From positions 118,385 through 182,384 of the forward strand of contig CAJHNH020005002.1 in the NCBI GenBank assembly GCA_905116865.2: DNA of 64,000 nucleotides, given 5' to 3'. Source of the DNA: Candidula unifasciata (Eukaryota; Mollusca; Gastropoda; Stylommatophora; Geomitridae). Every line of letters starts with the position of its first letter. Within the stretch, counting starts at the first letter, position 1. Below are positions 54,512 through 64,000 of this stretch, one piece after another. The notes beneath the pieces are model-generated. The model was not told the DNA's origin. It ran no database searches and saw nothing but the letters and a program-made list of their open reading frames with translations. A program made the position numbers and the translations under genes.

Positions 54512-56990
54512 TCAAGTGTTCAATCATCTACCACTTAAACCACTCAATTTGCTTTCTTTACATCTAGTGTTCAATCATCTACCACTTAAACCACTCAATT
54601 TGCTTTCATTACATCAAGTGTTCAATCATCTACCACTTAATTTGCTTTCATTACATCTAGTGTTCAATCATCTACCACTTAAACCACTCAATTTGCTTTC
54701 ATTACATCAAGTGTTCAATCATCTACCATTTAATTTGCTTTCAATAGTGCTCAATCATCTACCACTTAATTTGTTTTCAATAGTGCTCAATCATCTACCA
54801 CTTAATTTGTTTTCAATAGTGCTCAATCATCTACCACTCAATTTGCTTTCAATAGTGCTCAATCATCTACCACTTAATTTGTTTTCAATAGTGCTCAATC
54901 ATCTACCACTCAATTTGCTTTCAATACATCTAGTGTTCAATCATCTACCACTCAATTTGCTTTCAATAGTGCTCAATCATCTACCACTCAATTTGCTTTC
55001 AATAGTGCTCAATCATCTACCACTCAATTTGCTTTCAATAGTGCTCAATCATCTACCACTCAATTTGCTTTCAATACATCTAGTGCTCAATCATCTACCA
55101 CTCAATTTGCTTTCAATACATCTAGTGCTCAATCATCTACCACTCAATTTGCTTTCAATAGTGCTCAATCATCTACCACTTTATTTGTTTTCAATAGTGC
55201 TCAATCATCTACCACTCAATTTGCTTTCAATACATCTAGTGCTCAATCATCTACCACTTAATTTGTTTTCAATAGTGCTCAATCATCTACCACTCAATTT
55301 GCTTTCATTACATCTAGTGTTCAATCATCTACCACTCAATTTGCTTTCATTACATCTAGTGTTCAATCATCTACCACTCAATTTGCTTTCATTACATCTA
55401 GTGTTCAATCATCTACTACTCAATTTGCTTTTAATACATCTAGTGCTCAATCATCTACCACTCAATTTGCTTTCAATACATCTAGTGCTCAATCATCTAC
55501 CACTCAATTTGCTTTCAATACATCTAGTGTTCAATCATCTACCACTCAATTTGCTTTCATTACATCTAGTGTTCAATCATCTACCACTCAATTTGCTTTC
55601 ATTACATCTAGTGCTCAATCATCTACCACTCAATTTGCTTTCATTACATCTAGTGCTCAATCATCTACCACTCAATTTGCTTTCAATACATCTAGTGCTC
55701 AATCATCTACCACTCAATTTGCTTTCAATACATCTAGTGTTCAATCATCTACCACTCAATTTTGCTTTCATTACATCTAGTGTTCAATCATCTACCACTC
55801 AATTTGCTTTCAATACATCTAGTGCTCAATCATCTACCACTTAATTTGTTTTCAATAGTGCTCAATCATCTACCACTTAATTTGTTTTCAATAGTGCTCA
55901 ATCATCTACCACTCAATTTGCTTTCATTACATCTAGTGTTCAATCATCTACCACTCAATTTGCTTTCATTACATCTAGTGTTCAATCATCTACCACTCAA
56001 TTTGCTTTCAATACATCTAGTGTTCAATCATCTACCACTCAATTTGCTTTCATTACATCTAGTGTTCAATCATCTACCACTCAATTTGCTTTCAATACAT
56101 CTAGTGCTCAATCATCTACCACTTAATTTGTTTTCAATAGTGCTCAATCATCTACCACTTAATTTGTTTTCAATAGTGCTCAATCATCTACCACTCAATT
56201 TGCTTTCATTACATCTAGTGTTCAATCATCTACCACTCAATTTGCTTTCATTACATCTAGTGTTCAATCATCTACCACTCAATTTGCTTTCAATACATCT
56301 AGTGTTCAATCATCTACCACTCAATTTGCTTTCATTACATCTAGTGCTCAATCATCTACCACTCAATTTGCTTTCAATACATCTAGTGCTCAATCATCTA
56401 CCACTCAATTTGCTTTCAATACATCTAGTGTTCAATCATCTACCACTCAATTTGCTTTCATTACATCTAGTGTTCAATCATCTACCACTCAATTTGCTTT
56501 CATTACATCTAGTGCTCAATCATCTACCACTCAATTTGCTTTCATTACATCTAGTGCTCAATCATCTACCACTCAATTTGCTTTCAATACATCTAGTGCT
56601 CAATCATCTACCACTCAATTTGCTTTCAATACATCTAGTGTTCAATCATCTACCACTCAATTTGCTTTCATTACATCTAGTGTTCAATCATCTACCACTC
56701 AATTTGCTTTCAATACATCTAGTGCTCAATCATCTACCACTTAATTTGTTTTCAATAGTGCTCAATCATCTACCACTTAATTTGTTTTCAATAGTGCTCA
56801 ATCATCTACCACTCAATTTGCTTTCATTACATCTAGTGTTCAATCATCTACCACTCAATTTGCTTTCATTACATCTAGTGTTCAATCATCTACCACTCAA
56901 TTTGCTTTCAATACATCTAGTGTTCAATCATCTACCACTCAATTTGCTTTCATTACATCTAGTGCTCAATCATCTACCACTCAACATATC
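54512..56990. repeat. 42/36/51-bp tandem array, 2.5 kb
   Basis: About sixty units built on a core with 'tcaatcatctaccactcaat' and 'ttgctttcaa'. Most are 42 bp (ending 'tacatctagtg'), many 36 bp (lacking 'tacatc'), and a few 51 bp at the left end carry an extra 'aaccactca'. All lengths are multiples of three, so one frame stays open with a repeated LNHLPLNLLS-type peptide for 442 and then 411 codons. The frames open at GTG (54516) and TTG (55762), not ATG. A single extra T near 55762 splits them. Another frame reads Ser/Thr-rich ('QSSTTQFAFNTSS') but has stops in the 'cttaattt' variants. I treat this as satellite, not a gene. Confidence 0.93.
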
Positions 56991-56999
56991 TCAATGAAT

Positions 57000-57164
57000 T
57001 ATGTGTTCAACCAGCTACTGATAACTTGTTTGTCATGTGTGCCAATATACCAGTGAAGAATGAAATGAAAGAGCAGAACTTACTTAGCAAACAAATAAAC
57101 AAAATTGCTGGGTGCACTTACGGGGGGGGGGGGGGGGGGGGACCCCAGATCTAGGCAGCTATCA
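57000..57164. repeat. poly-G run and flank
   Basis: G homopolymer at 57122-57141 between the array and the next LINE. Confidence 0.8.
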
Positions 57165-57379
57165 GAAGCTACTGGAACACTTGAACTTAAAATATTTAAA
57201 AAAAAACTGCTTTAACTTGCCATGAGAGCTTGGCTTTATTTGCGTCCTTGTTCCTTTGCGGTTTGGTAGTATCCTTTTTTTGTGTGTGGCATGTGAATAC
57301 GCCTCCTGTATTGATACTTTGCTCTCCTTGCCATTGTCAGTTTTGGAGCTGATTCCTTTGCTGAGTGTCAAACTCGCCG

Positions 57380-58275
57380 TCACTGACTCCACCAGTGAGG
57401 CCACCAATTGCACCCTTCCAGAACATACACTGTTGCTTCCACGCTGTGCCGATGTGTTCTTTAATGCGGACCTTACCCTCGTTTCTACTTAGCCCGATAT
57501 CTACAGTGTTGAGGCTATGAGTCCCTCTCTTTGCACCTGGTCCGCTCATTCGTTGTCTGAAATACCTCTGTGGGTCCAGCATATTGTGACAGGGCATGTG
57601 GTAGAGCTCGGTTGTGACAGGATTCTTTTTTTGACATCGGGTCAGCTGCATTTTCCAAGTCCCCCCAGAGCCATCATCGAGGCCATCGAGTCTGTAAGGA
57701 TGCATAATTTGGCCTGTGGGTCAGCTGCATGGGCAGGTAGTCTGAAGTGTTGTTCTAGGACCCGGTCGGGTATGACTACTCCGGCCCCAGCCTCTCTATT
57801 CTGATTTTTTGAAACGTCTGTGTAGACTGCTAGGGAGCCTGCAATTAGTGTACTGATGTGCTCGTCTGCTAGGCTCCTGACTTGGCTGGGGTCAGAGTTT
57901 TTGTAAATTTTCCTGGCGAGGCTGGTATCAGATGTCAGTAATCGTAGCATTCAGGGTGGGACCGTGCGGGTGAACTTTTTGTGGCATGAGATCGCCTCTG
58001 CTGCATCTGCTGGCTGAGATTCCCTGGCGGTGATCCAGGCTGTCAGGCACCTAAATTTCTGTAGTGGCTTTGTTTTGTCTCCCATGGGGTACTGATTAGA
58101 CCGGTGGGCTTTGGTGGCTGAGTGATCTGGAAGGAGGCCCGTGCTCATCCAGTAATTGTATGTTAGTTGATTCCTTCTAAGCTTCAAATGGGGGACACCT
58201 AGGGTGACTTCTATAGCCTCCCTGCTGGTCGATCTGCTTATGCCATGGTACTGCAATCTTCTTTTTCTCATAGTC
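57380..58275 (-). pseudogene. I-like LINE fragment: linker and RNase H
   Basis: Minus strand. Frame 57951-58271 has 'EVTLGVPHLKLRRNQLTYNY', the RT-to-RNase H linker of I-group LINEs. Frame 57642-57950 has the RNase H start 'SLAVYTDVSKNQNREAGAG' (first catalytic Asp kept) and 'LCILTDSMASMMAL' (third position kept). A later frame (57337-57705) has 'RNEGKVRIKEHIG', the decayed last block. Frameshifts separate all three. It is a different subfamily from 47650-51027. Confidence 0.8.
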
Positions 58276-58289
58276 CAAGCTCTGTGGCA

Positions 58290-58625
58290 TTCCTAGACAT
58301 GTCTCTCCACAACCTTCAGCCTTGTGTCCCTTTAATCAGTTCTGACACAGATGGTCTTCCATGCCATGATGTCAAATGGTCCAGTATCTTCTCTCACAAT
58401 CTCCCTCTGCCCCACCATCACAGTGTACTCCATTTTTCTCCATCTCTTGACATGACCACAGAATGTAGATCGTCTGATGTGGGCAGTCAGTTTTCTTTGT
58501 GAGTCAATTTCTTTCAGGATATCTTTATTACTATTTTTATCTGTCCAGTGTGTTCTCATCCTTCATCTAAAAAAACCACATTTCTGCCACTTCCACATCA
58601 TTTTTGACTTCCCAGTCAGAACAAG
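58290..58625 (-). pseudogene. LINE C-terminal fragment
   Basis: Minus frame with 'RTHWTDKNSNKDILKEIDSQ' and 'LTAHIRRSTFCGHVKRWRKM', the C-terminal signature of RTE-like LINEs, followed by decayed 'VGQRE'. The same family is seen at 62150-62480. It lies next to the RNase H LINE fragment. Confidence 0.8.
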
Positions 58626-59601
58626 AACCCTGAACATCCAATCAGCCTCGTTGCATGAAGTAAACAGATCACTGCATTTAGAGTATGAATTGGCCATATG
58701 CATAGAATATTCAAGATTGGGGACTCAGAACTTTATCCATACGAACAGCACCACAGAACACTGAATATGTGCTGCAGCCATGCTCTCTGCCTGCAGTAGG
58801 AAAATCCCAGGTCTGGCCAATTAGAATTTTGGTGAAAACCAAGTTGCATAAACCAGTGGAGGGCATGTGACATACTACAACCTTCAAGAGGCCTACGACC
58901 TTCTCGTATGAAAAACCACTGGCAGGTAGAACAACAATAATCAGAATAAATAAGGAGTATTTAAATTACTGGAGACTTGTTGAAAACAGGTTCCATTGGA
59001 CAGACGTGATCACATGAATTTAACATATCTTTAGTCTTATTATTAACTCTTTAGTATTCAATTTGCAATTTTTATTCTAACCATGTCTAAAAAACGTCTG
59101 AGTTTGAAGGAGGCAAAACAATACCACAATGAGATGTAGGAATTAACTCTTCTGGCCCAAATCAAGGCTCCATGTTTCAGCCAGTAGCAGCCAATGTGTT
59201 ATAACATCTTTTACATTTGGTCAAATTTACTAAAGAATATACCTGGCCAGATATGCACATTGCATATGGTGTCTCTATAAAAGTATGACATGCTCTTTTT
59301 TTTTGTGCTATGCTTTTTTCCCTCTTGGCTTTATGCAATGAAATTGTATGGGATTCAAAGAGTCAAATTAACAGTTGGGGTAGAGTTGGTTAGCAGAACA
59401 ACTAGATGGGTCAAAAACAGTTCAGATAAAATGTCAACAGAACCAACAAAGATACAGTGAGCTGCTTGGTACTGATTCAATTAAACTGATAATGTTGATA
59501 TGTATCCTAAAGTAAATGTTTACCTAATTTTGCATGCATGTTTTAAAAATAATTTCAGCAGGGAAAAATTATCACACAAGTAAATACTGTGCACTCTGAA
59601 A
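58626..59601. other. no gene; candidate 3' UTR of the next exon
   Basis: If the exon at 59602-59745 is real, its minus-strand 3' UTR runs leftward here. A minus-strand AATAAA (plus 'tttatt', about 59070) could be the poly(A) signal. No other feature. Confidence 0.35.
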
Positions 59602-59745
59602 TCAATACTGCTCCATGTTTCTTTCAGGATTATAGTCTGGACTCTTCCCAGCATTAGCTCCAGCTTCCTGCCTTGCTCGCTTCCATGTCAGAAACAAAAA
59701 TACGCCTATTGCAACAAAGCATCCTGTAGCGAAGAAGCCAAAGGC
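59602..59745 (-). CDS. terminal exon of a small membrane protein (unidentified)
   Basis: On the minus strand a textbook 3' splice site ('tttttctctttctag') is followed by 47 codons and a TGA. The peptide has a hydrophobic segment 'FGFFATGCFVAIGVFLFLTW', then a basic stop-transfer 'KRARQ', then a hydrophilic tail 'EAGANAGKSPDYNPERNMEQ' ending in Tyr. This layout suggests the last transmembrane helix and short cytoplasmic tail of a single- or multi-pass membrane protein. It has no ATG, which fits an internal-to-terminal exon rather than a whole gene. The phase is assumed to be 0. I do not recognise the family. Upstream exons should lie to the right on the minus strand, perhaps beyond the window. 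There are no frameshifts, unlike the transposon genes around it. Confidence 0.65.
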   Translation of the reverse strand, partial: AFGFFATGCFVAIGVFLFLTWKRARQEAGANAGKSPDYNPERNMEQY

Positions 59746-59984
59746 CTAGAAAGAGAAAAAGTGCAAGCAGCTTGTTAGCATGAATGTAGATTATCAACTG
59801 TCTATATTATACCACTTTTGAAGAAAATGCTGAACCAGTGACTCATTATCATTTATCAGCAGAGTCTTTACAGAATGTCACTCTCATTGCAGCATGCCAG
59901 AGTCTCTCTTTCTTTAGCCAGTCCTTAAGTATTCATGCGCTTTCATAGACAATGCATCTTCAGTGTCTTGCACCCACTAACACA

Positions 59985-60235
59985 GAGGTCTTGTACCAAA
60001 TTTCACAGAGGTCTTGTGCTGACTTTCACAGAGATACCCACTTTCACAGAGGTACCCACATTCACAGAGGTCTTATACTCACTTTCACAGAGGTCTTGTA
60101 CCCACTTTCACAGAGGTCTTGTACCCACTTTCACAGAGGTCTTGTACCCACTTTCACAGAGGTCTTGTACCCACTTTCACAGAGGTCTTGTACCCACTTT
60201 TACAGAGGTCTTGTACCCATTTTCACAGAGGCCGG
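59985..60235. repeat. 23-bp minisatellite
   Basis: About ten copies of 'tttcacagaggtcttgtacc' plus 'cac', with shorter variants at the left end. It lies about 240 bp upstream (on the minus strand) of the orphan exon, so it would be intronic. The 166- and 116-codon frames through it are artefacts. Confidence 0.95.
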
Positions 60236-60784
60236 TTTCTGCTTCACTGTCCAGAAACTGCAACCTCCATCACTGTTCTCTCTGGGCCACCATGATGCAT
60301 AATGAGGCTAAAATACCTCACCTTTCTGGGACAGATTCTGTGAGTGGACCAGTTCTCCTCAATGTTCACATCATGCAGGATGTTGATGTGTTTTTTTTTT
60401 GTTTGGTCCATGGTATACTAAGAATTTTTATGTAACATGTCAGTTTAAAAGCTCCTTTTCTTCTTCAATAACTGAGTAAGAGTCCATGATTCATGTCCAC
60501 AAATTGCCATGAGAAAGCTTCATGATCTCAAATTTTTTACTTTAAACTCATTTGCTGGTGGAAGTAGTGACTAGAACAGGTAAAATCACAAACAGTCATA
60601 GAGAAAATGTCAACAAAGATCCTATATTAAATAACACAATTGAGCAAATAAAATGTGGCTGGTTGAGGTGACCAGAAAAATAAAAATACCGACATCCAAA
60701 GCTGTAAAAGAAAAGATGAAAAAACAAGTTGTAGAAGTTAAAATAGCTAAACAGACAGTGATTTGGTTGATGTAGAAAGAGTTC
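60236..60784. other. no gene recognised
   Basis: About 550 bases with no recognisable exon or repeat. Confidence 0.4.
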
Positions 60785-61200
60785 ATGAATTTACAGATTT
60801 ACAATATCAAAGGCTAACCTATGTAAAATTGGCAACTAGAAATTAGATGCCTGAGGAAAGCCACCAACTTAACCATCTGAGACAAACTGAGAAAAAATGA
60901 TACTATCAGACAGCTGCAGGAACAACACCATGCATCAAAACTATTGAGAAACAGAAAATCTGATGGCTTGATCATCTCTTTAGAATACAGCCACTACAAC
61001 TACCAACACAGGTACTACACATGGAAAAATCTTATGTAAAATCAAGAGGTTATCCTAGCAGAATATGGACTGATGACATTAAAGATCTTGTATATTCGCA
61101 AAGAATGACAAAAGCCTTTTGCTACTCATCAAGCAATGGATGTAAACTCTTCCTCCCCATGACACCTAACAGCAAAAATGGAAGCTGCTGTTGATGAAAA
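60785..61200 (+). pseudogene. LINE C-terminal fragment
   Basis: Plus-strand decayed frames: 'RCLRKATNLTI', 'KLLRNRKSDGLI' and 'EYGLMTLKILY' align in order with the LINE C-terminal blocks ('IRDR..', 'WFGH..R', 'RIW.DDIK'). Related to 1885-2320. Confidence 0.55.
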
Positions 61201-61354
61201 ATAAATTGTTGTTGATTCCTTAAAATTATAAATGCCATACATTTTTGTCACCTCAGAGTTGCTGTCCAAAGATTTGACACCCTGAGATTAAAAACTCTCA
61301 ATCTGGATGGCAGACCAAAAGGGGAAAGCCTAACTACCTTGTTCAACCTCCAAT

Positions 61355-61690
61355 AAAGGTGCCAGTCGAACGCATTCCAGTGTTTGTAACTAATTTTTAA
61401 CTGTTGTTGATGACGTTAATATTATGCAACCTATTACACTTATAAAATTTTTGGGTTAGGTTTATTACTATACATTATTAAGTGTTCAGTAATTAAGTAT
61501 AACTGGAGCACATTCCAGCATTTGTAATTAAGACTTAGATGTTCTGAACATTTTAAAATTATTTTTACACTGAGCTGATGTAAGAATGAATAACGTTATG
61601 CAAGGAGTGGACTGGAAGGGCTGAATGTTAGACAGGCCTGGGTGCCCAATTCTAAACCCTATGAAAATAAAGTTTGTTCGTTCATCCAAA
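61355..61690 (+). repeat. R11 repeat with GTTC tail
   Basis: Contains two similar blocks ('cattccagtgtttgtaacta' at about 61372 and 'cattccagcatttgtaatta' at about 61510), then 'actggaagggctgaatgtta' and a terminal 'aataaagtttgttcgttca'. The 3' portion matches 26985-27075. Likely a retroposon 3' end. Confidence 0.55.
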
Positions 61691-62149
61691 AAAGTTAAAA
61701 TCACAGCACCCGTATCAGCTATGCCAGGCAGGTCAAGATCTAGATTTACCTATATAAAATACCATATATGAGTAATAAATGTTTACAAAGGGCAAGAAAC
61801 TGAAATATTAATGCTGGACAAAAATAATTTCACAGCATGATTGTCAAAAGCTGAAGTTATGAAACAAACAGTTTGATTTTTTAATAAAATGTGAAAAACA
61901 ACAGCTACCAAAGCAAAGTGGTTAATATCTGATTAGTAGGTTTTGTTCATATTATCATATGCTGAAGGTTACTGAAGCTATCCACATTCACTTTTCCCTG
62001 TATATTTTGTTTCTCTTGCCAAGTATTCTCCTCTACAAGGCTCCCAATCCCTCTTTATTTCATCTTATCTGTAGATTCCATTTCTTCTTATCGCCCATCC
62101 ATGTGCCACTGGTAATGTCTTTCTAAGGCCTTTTATCTCAGATACTTTC
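61691..62149. other. no gene recognised
   Basis: AT-rich; nothing recognised. Confidence 0.45.
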
Positions 62150-62480
62150 AAATGTTTCTGACACAGAAGGTCCTCCATGACATCATGCCCAACTGTCCAG
62201 CATCTTCTTTATTGATCTCCCCCTGCCTAATTTCCTGCTTTTACAATGTACCCTAGTTTTTTCTTGCTCATGACGTGATAAAGAATTTAGATTGTCTTCT
62301 TTTAATGTGAGTAATCAGTTCTCTTCATGAGTTTATTTCATCAAGCCATATTAATTACTCCTTTTTTTTTTTTAATCTGCCCATGATATTATCATAATTT
62401 GTCTATAAAACCATATCTCTGCTGCTTCCACATAACTTTTTTTTTTCGTCATTGTTTTACAAATCATTCGCATAATACCT
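62150..62480 (-). pseudogene. LINE C-terminal fragment
   Basis: Diverged copy of 58290-58625 on the same strand: 'acagaaggtcctccatgaca', 'tccagcatcttct' and the 'ctgcttccacataac' region. It is too decayed to translate cleanly. Confidence 0.6.
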
Positions 62481-62825
62481 GCCTCAGTGATTTATTTCTC
62501 ATATTTCAATTTGTTCTCATGCATTTATTCAGAAGAAGTCACATATATCCTTCAATAAGCTGATTTTCAAACTTGTCCTGATATAGGTATTAGAAAAGTA
62601 GTTACATATAGGTATTAGAAAAGTAGTTGCATAAAAAGTCTATGATTAAGCACCTGCAAGAAAATGAAAGTACATTTTAAGAGAATGTACCTTCCCTGTA
62701 GCAACATATGGATATGAATCACTGACTATCTTGCATTCCTTAAGAAATAAAATAGAGGTTTTAGAGCTGAAATGTACAGACGATTCTCAGAACACCATGG
62801 ACAAGAAGACAAGAAATAAAGACAT

Positions 62826-63275
62826 CCTAAAAATATAAACATTAAGCGAGACTGTCTAGTAAAAAGCATCTAAAAGATATAAACATTAAGGGAGAATGTC
62901 TAGTAAAAAGCATCTAAAAGATTTAAACATTATTATGAGAATATCTAGTAAAAAGCATCTAAAAGATATAAACATTAAGGCAGAATATCTAGTAAAAAGC
63001 ATCTAAAAGATATAAACATTAAGGCAGAATATCTAGTAAAAAGCATCTAAAAGATATAAACATTAGGGCAGAATGTCTAGTAAAAAGCATCTAAAAGATT
63101 TAAACATTAAAGGAGACTGTCTAGTAAAAAGCATCTAAAAGATATAAACATTAAGGGAGAATGTCTAGTAAAAAGCATCTAAAAGATATAAACATTAAGG
63201 GAGACTGTCTAGTAAAAAGCATCTAAAAGATTTAAACATTAAGGGAAAATGTCCAGTAAAAAGTATCTAATACCC
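62826..63275. repeat. 44-bp minisatellite, about 10 copies
   Basis: Unit 'gtctagtaaaaagcatctaa' followed by 'aagatataaacattaaggga' and 'gaat'. Substitutions are few and 44 is not a multiple of three. Confidence 0.95.
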
Positions 63276-63284
63276 ATTTCATCC

Positions 63285-63635
63285 CTACCCTGAGTGTTGA
63301 GCATCAGCCAGATGCTTTGGTCACTCCTTGCTGCACCATTCTCTTCAAACCATAATGATCTATTTGTGCCTGTACACAAGGGTTATTCAACTGGGAGGCC
63401 TAGCAAGTGGCCCATGGATCATTGCCAGTTGTACCGTGTCAATGAACTTTCTATGCTGGGACTCAGACCTCTGGCCCATGACTATACCCATTTTCAAAAT
63501 TCTGAATAAACGTAGCTGAATATCCCTGCTTTAGATTCTTTACTCACCCTGAAAGAGCCCTTTAAAAAAAACCAAGCTGTGTGGAACCAGCCATTATATC
63601 TATCTGTTCTTTTCCCAACACACTGGTATGTTCTG
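63285..63635 (-). repeat. R5 repeat, copy 4, split by a MITE
   Basis: Left part (63288-63376) matches R5 in reverse ('gagtgttgagcatcagccag', 'aaaccataatgatctatttg'). Right part (63547-63630) resumes ('ctgaaagagcccttt', 'aaccagccattatatc', 'ttcccaacacactggta'). The insert is the element at 63377-63528. Confidence 0.65.
63377..63528. mobile_element. R9-related short inverted-repeat element
   Basis: About 152 bp with imperfect inverted ends: left 'caagggttattcaactg', right (inverted) 'cagggatattcagctacg'. Internal similarity to 17430-17600. Looks like a hAT-type MITE. No clear target duplication is left. Confidence 0.5.
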
Positions 63636-64000
63636 GAAAAAATATCTCCAGGATGCTAACTACCTGGGTCCTTTGAAGTGACACTCTGCATGCAGCAAAC
63701 AAGTCACCACTTTTCTCAACATGCTCTTTGAGTCAGTTACAATCATGGCAGGTGTGTGTAGCTGGTTCTCAAAGCTGCATTGTCTCAAAACAATGTAGGA
63801 GTGTATATGTATGTATTTATGTGTGTGTGTTTGTGTGTGTAAATATATATATATACTAGGTATAGCAATGGATCGTTTTGTTTCGTTTATTTTGCTATAC
63901 ATTTTCGTCGGCATCTATAGACGCGATTGCGACCCGAAAATTTGAAAAACAATTGTCTGTTATTCAGAAATTATTTTTCTGTGCTCTTTACGTGAAAGAT
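63636..64000. other. no gene; short TG/TA run
   Basis: TG/TA alternation at 63823-63856. Nothing else recognised up to the window edge. Confidence 0.45.

Noticed and set aside
54516..56997. Two 400+ residue Leu/Asn-rich proteins
   Set aside because: They are frames through a tandem array with unit lengths divisible by three, opening at GTG and TTG with no ATG, no signal and no flanking coding sequence.
59935..60435. 166-codon frame near the orphan exon
   Set aside because: It is built on the 23-bp minisatellite and lies on the opposite strand from the exon.
62826..63275. CRISPR-like array with 44-bp period
   Set aside because: The repeats are directly tandem with no variable spacers.

Overview
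This is eukaryotic, gene-poor, transposon-dense DNA, most likely from a marine invertebrate. A mollusc is my best guess, from the mix of RTE-like and I-like LINEs, tRNA-headed SINEs, hAT/mariner debris and abundant minisatellites, but nothing in the window fixes the species. There are no operons and no long intact host genes. Only two stretches look host-derived: the 5' part of ribosomal protein S8 at 34055-34348 (+), probably a retrocopy fused to a SINE, and one orphan terminal exon of a small membrane protein at 59602-59745 (-). The long open frames elsewhere belong to transposons or tandem repeats, and some open on GTG or TTG rather than ATG.

Layout. 0-5.5 kb: a 53-bp minisatellite, GA-rich purine tracts, three LINE 3' ends and a long (TA)n. 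5.5-14 kb: repeats R5 and R1, an RTE-like LINE with reverse transcriptase (7385-9240, -), and a truncated I-like LINE with RNase H nested in an R1 copy (11673-13287, -). 14-28 kb: interspersed repeats R2, R4, R7, R9, R10, microsatellites and a 195-bp tandem duplication. 28-40 kb: a hAT MITE with 8-bp target duplication, a 27-bp minisatellite, the S8 chimera, a three-level nest (hAT > LINE > SINE), a SINE interrupted by a two-part SINE, and a G-rich array. 40-51 kb: more R4/R5/R3, a mariner pseudogene split by a LINE, a 28-bp minisatellite and a nearly complete I-like LINE (47650-51027, +) bounded by a 17-bp target duplication. 51-64 kb: LINE debris, a 2.5-kb tandem array, the orphan exon, and 23-bp and 44-bp minisatellites.

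How the parts relate. LINEs supply reverse transcriptase. The R2, R3 and R4 repeats look like their non-autonomous clients: R2 and R3 have tRNA-like heads, and R4 ends in the same GAA-type tail as the I-like LINE. hAT and mariner remnants are cut-and-paste fossils that served as landing sites for later retroposons. Family names R1-R12 are mine, defined only by matches inside this window: R1 ~200 bp; R2 and R3 tRNA-headed SINEs; R4 GAA-tailed repeat; R5 ~320 bp unknown; R6 hAT MITE; R7-R12 shorter repeats.
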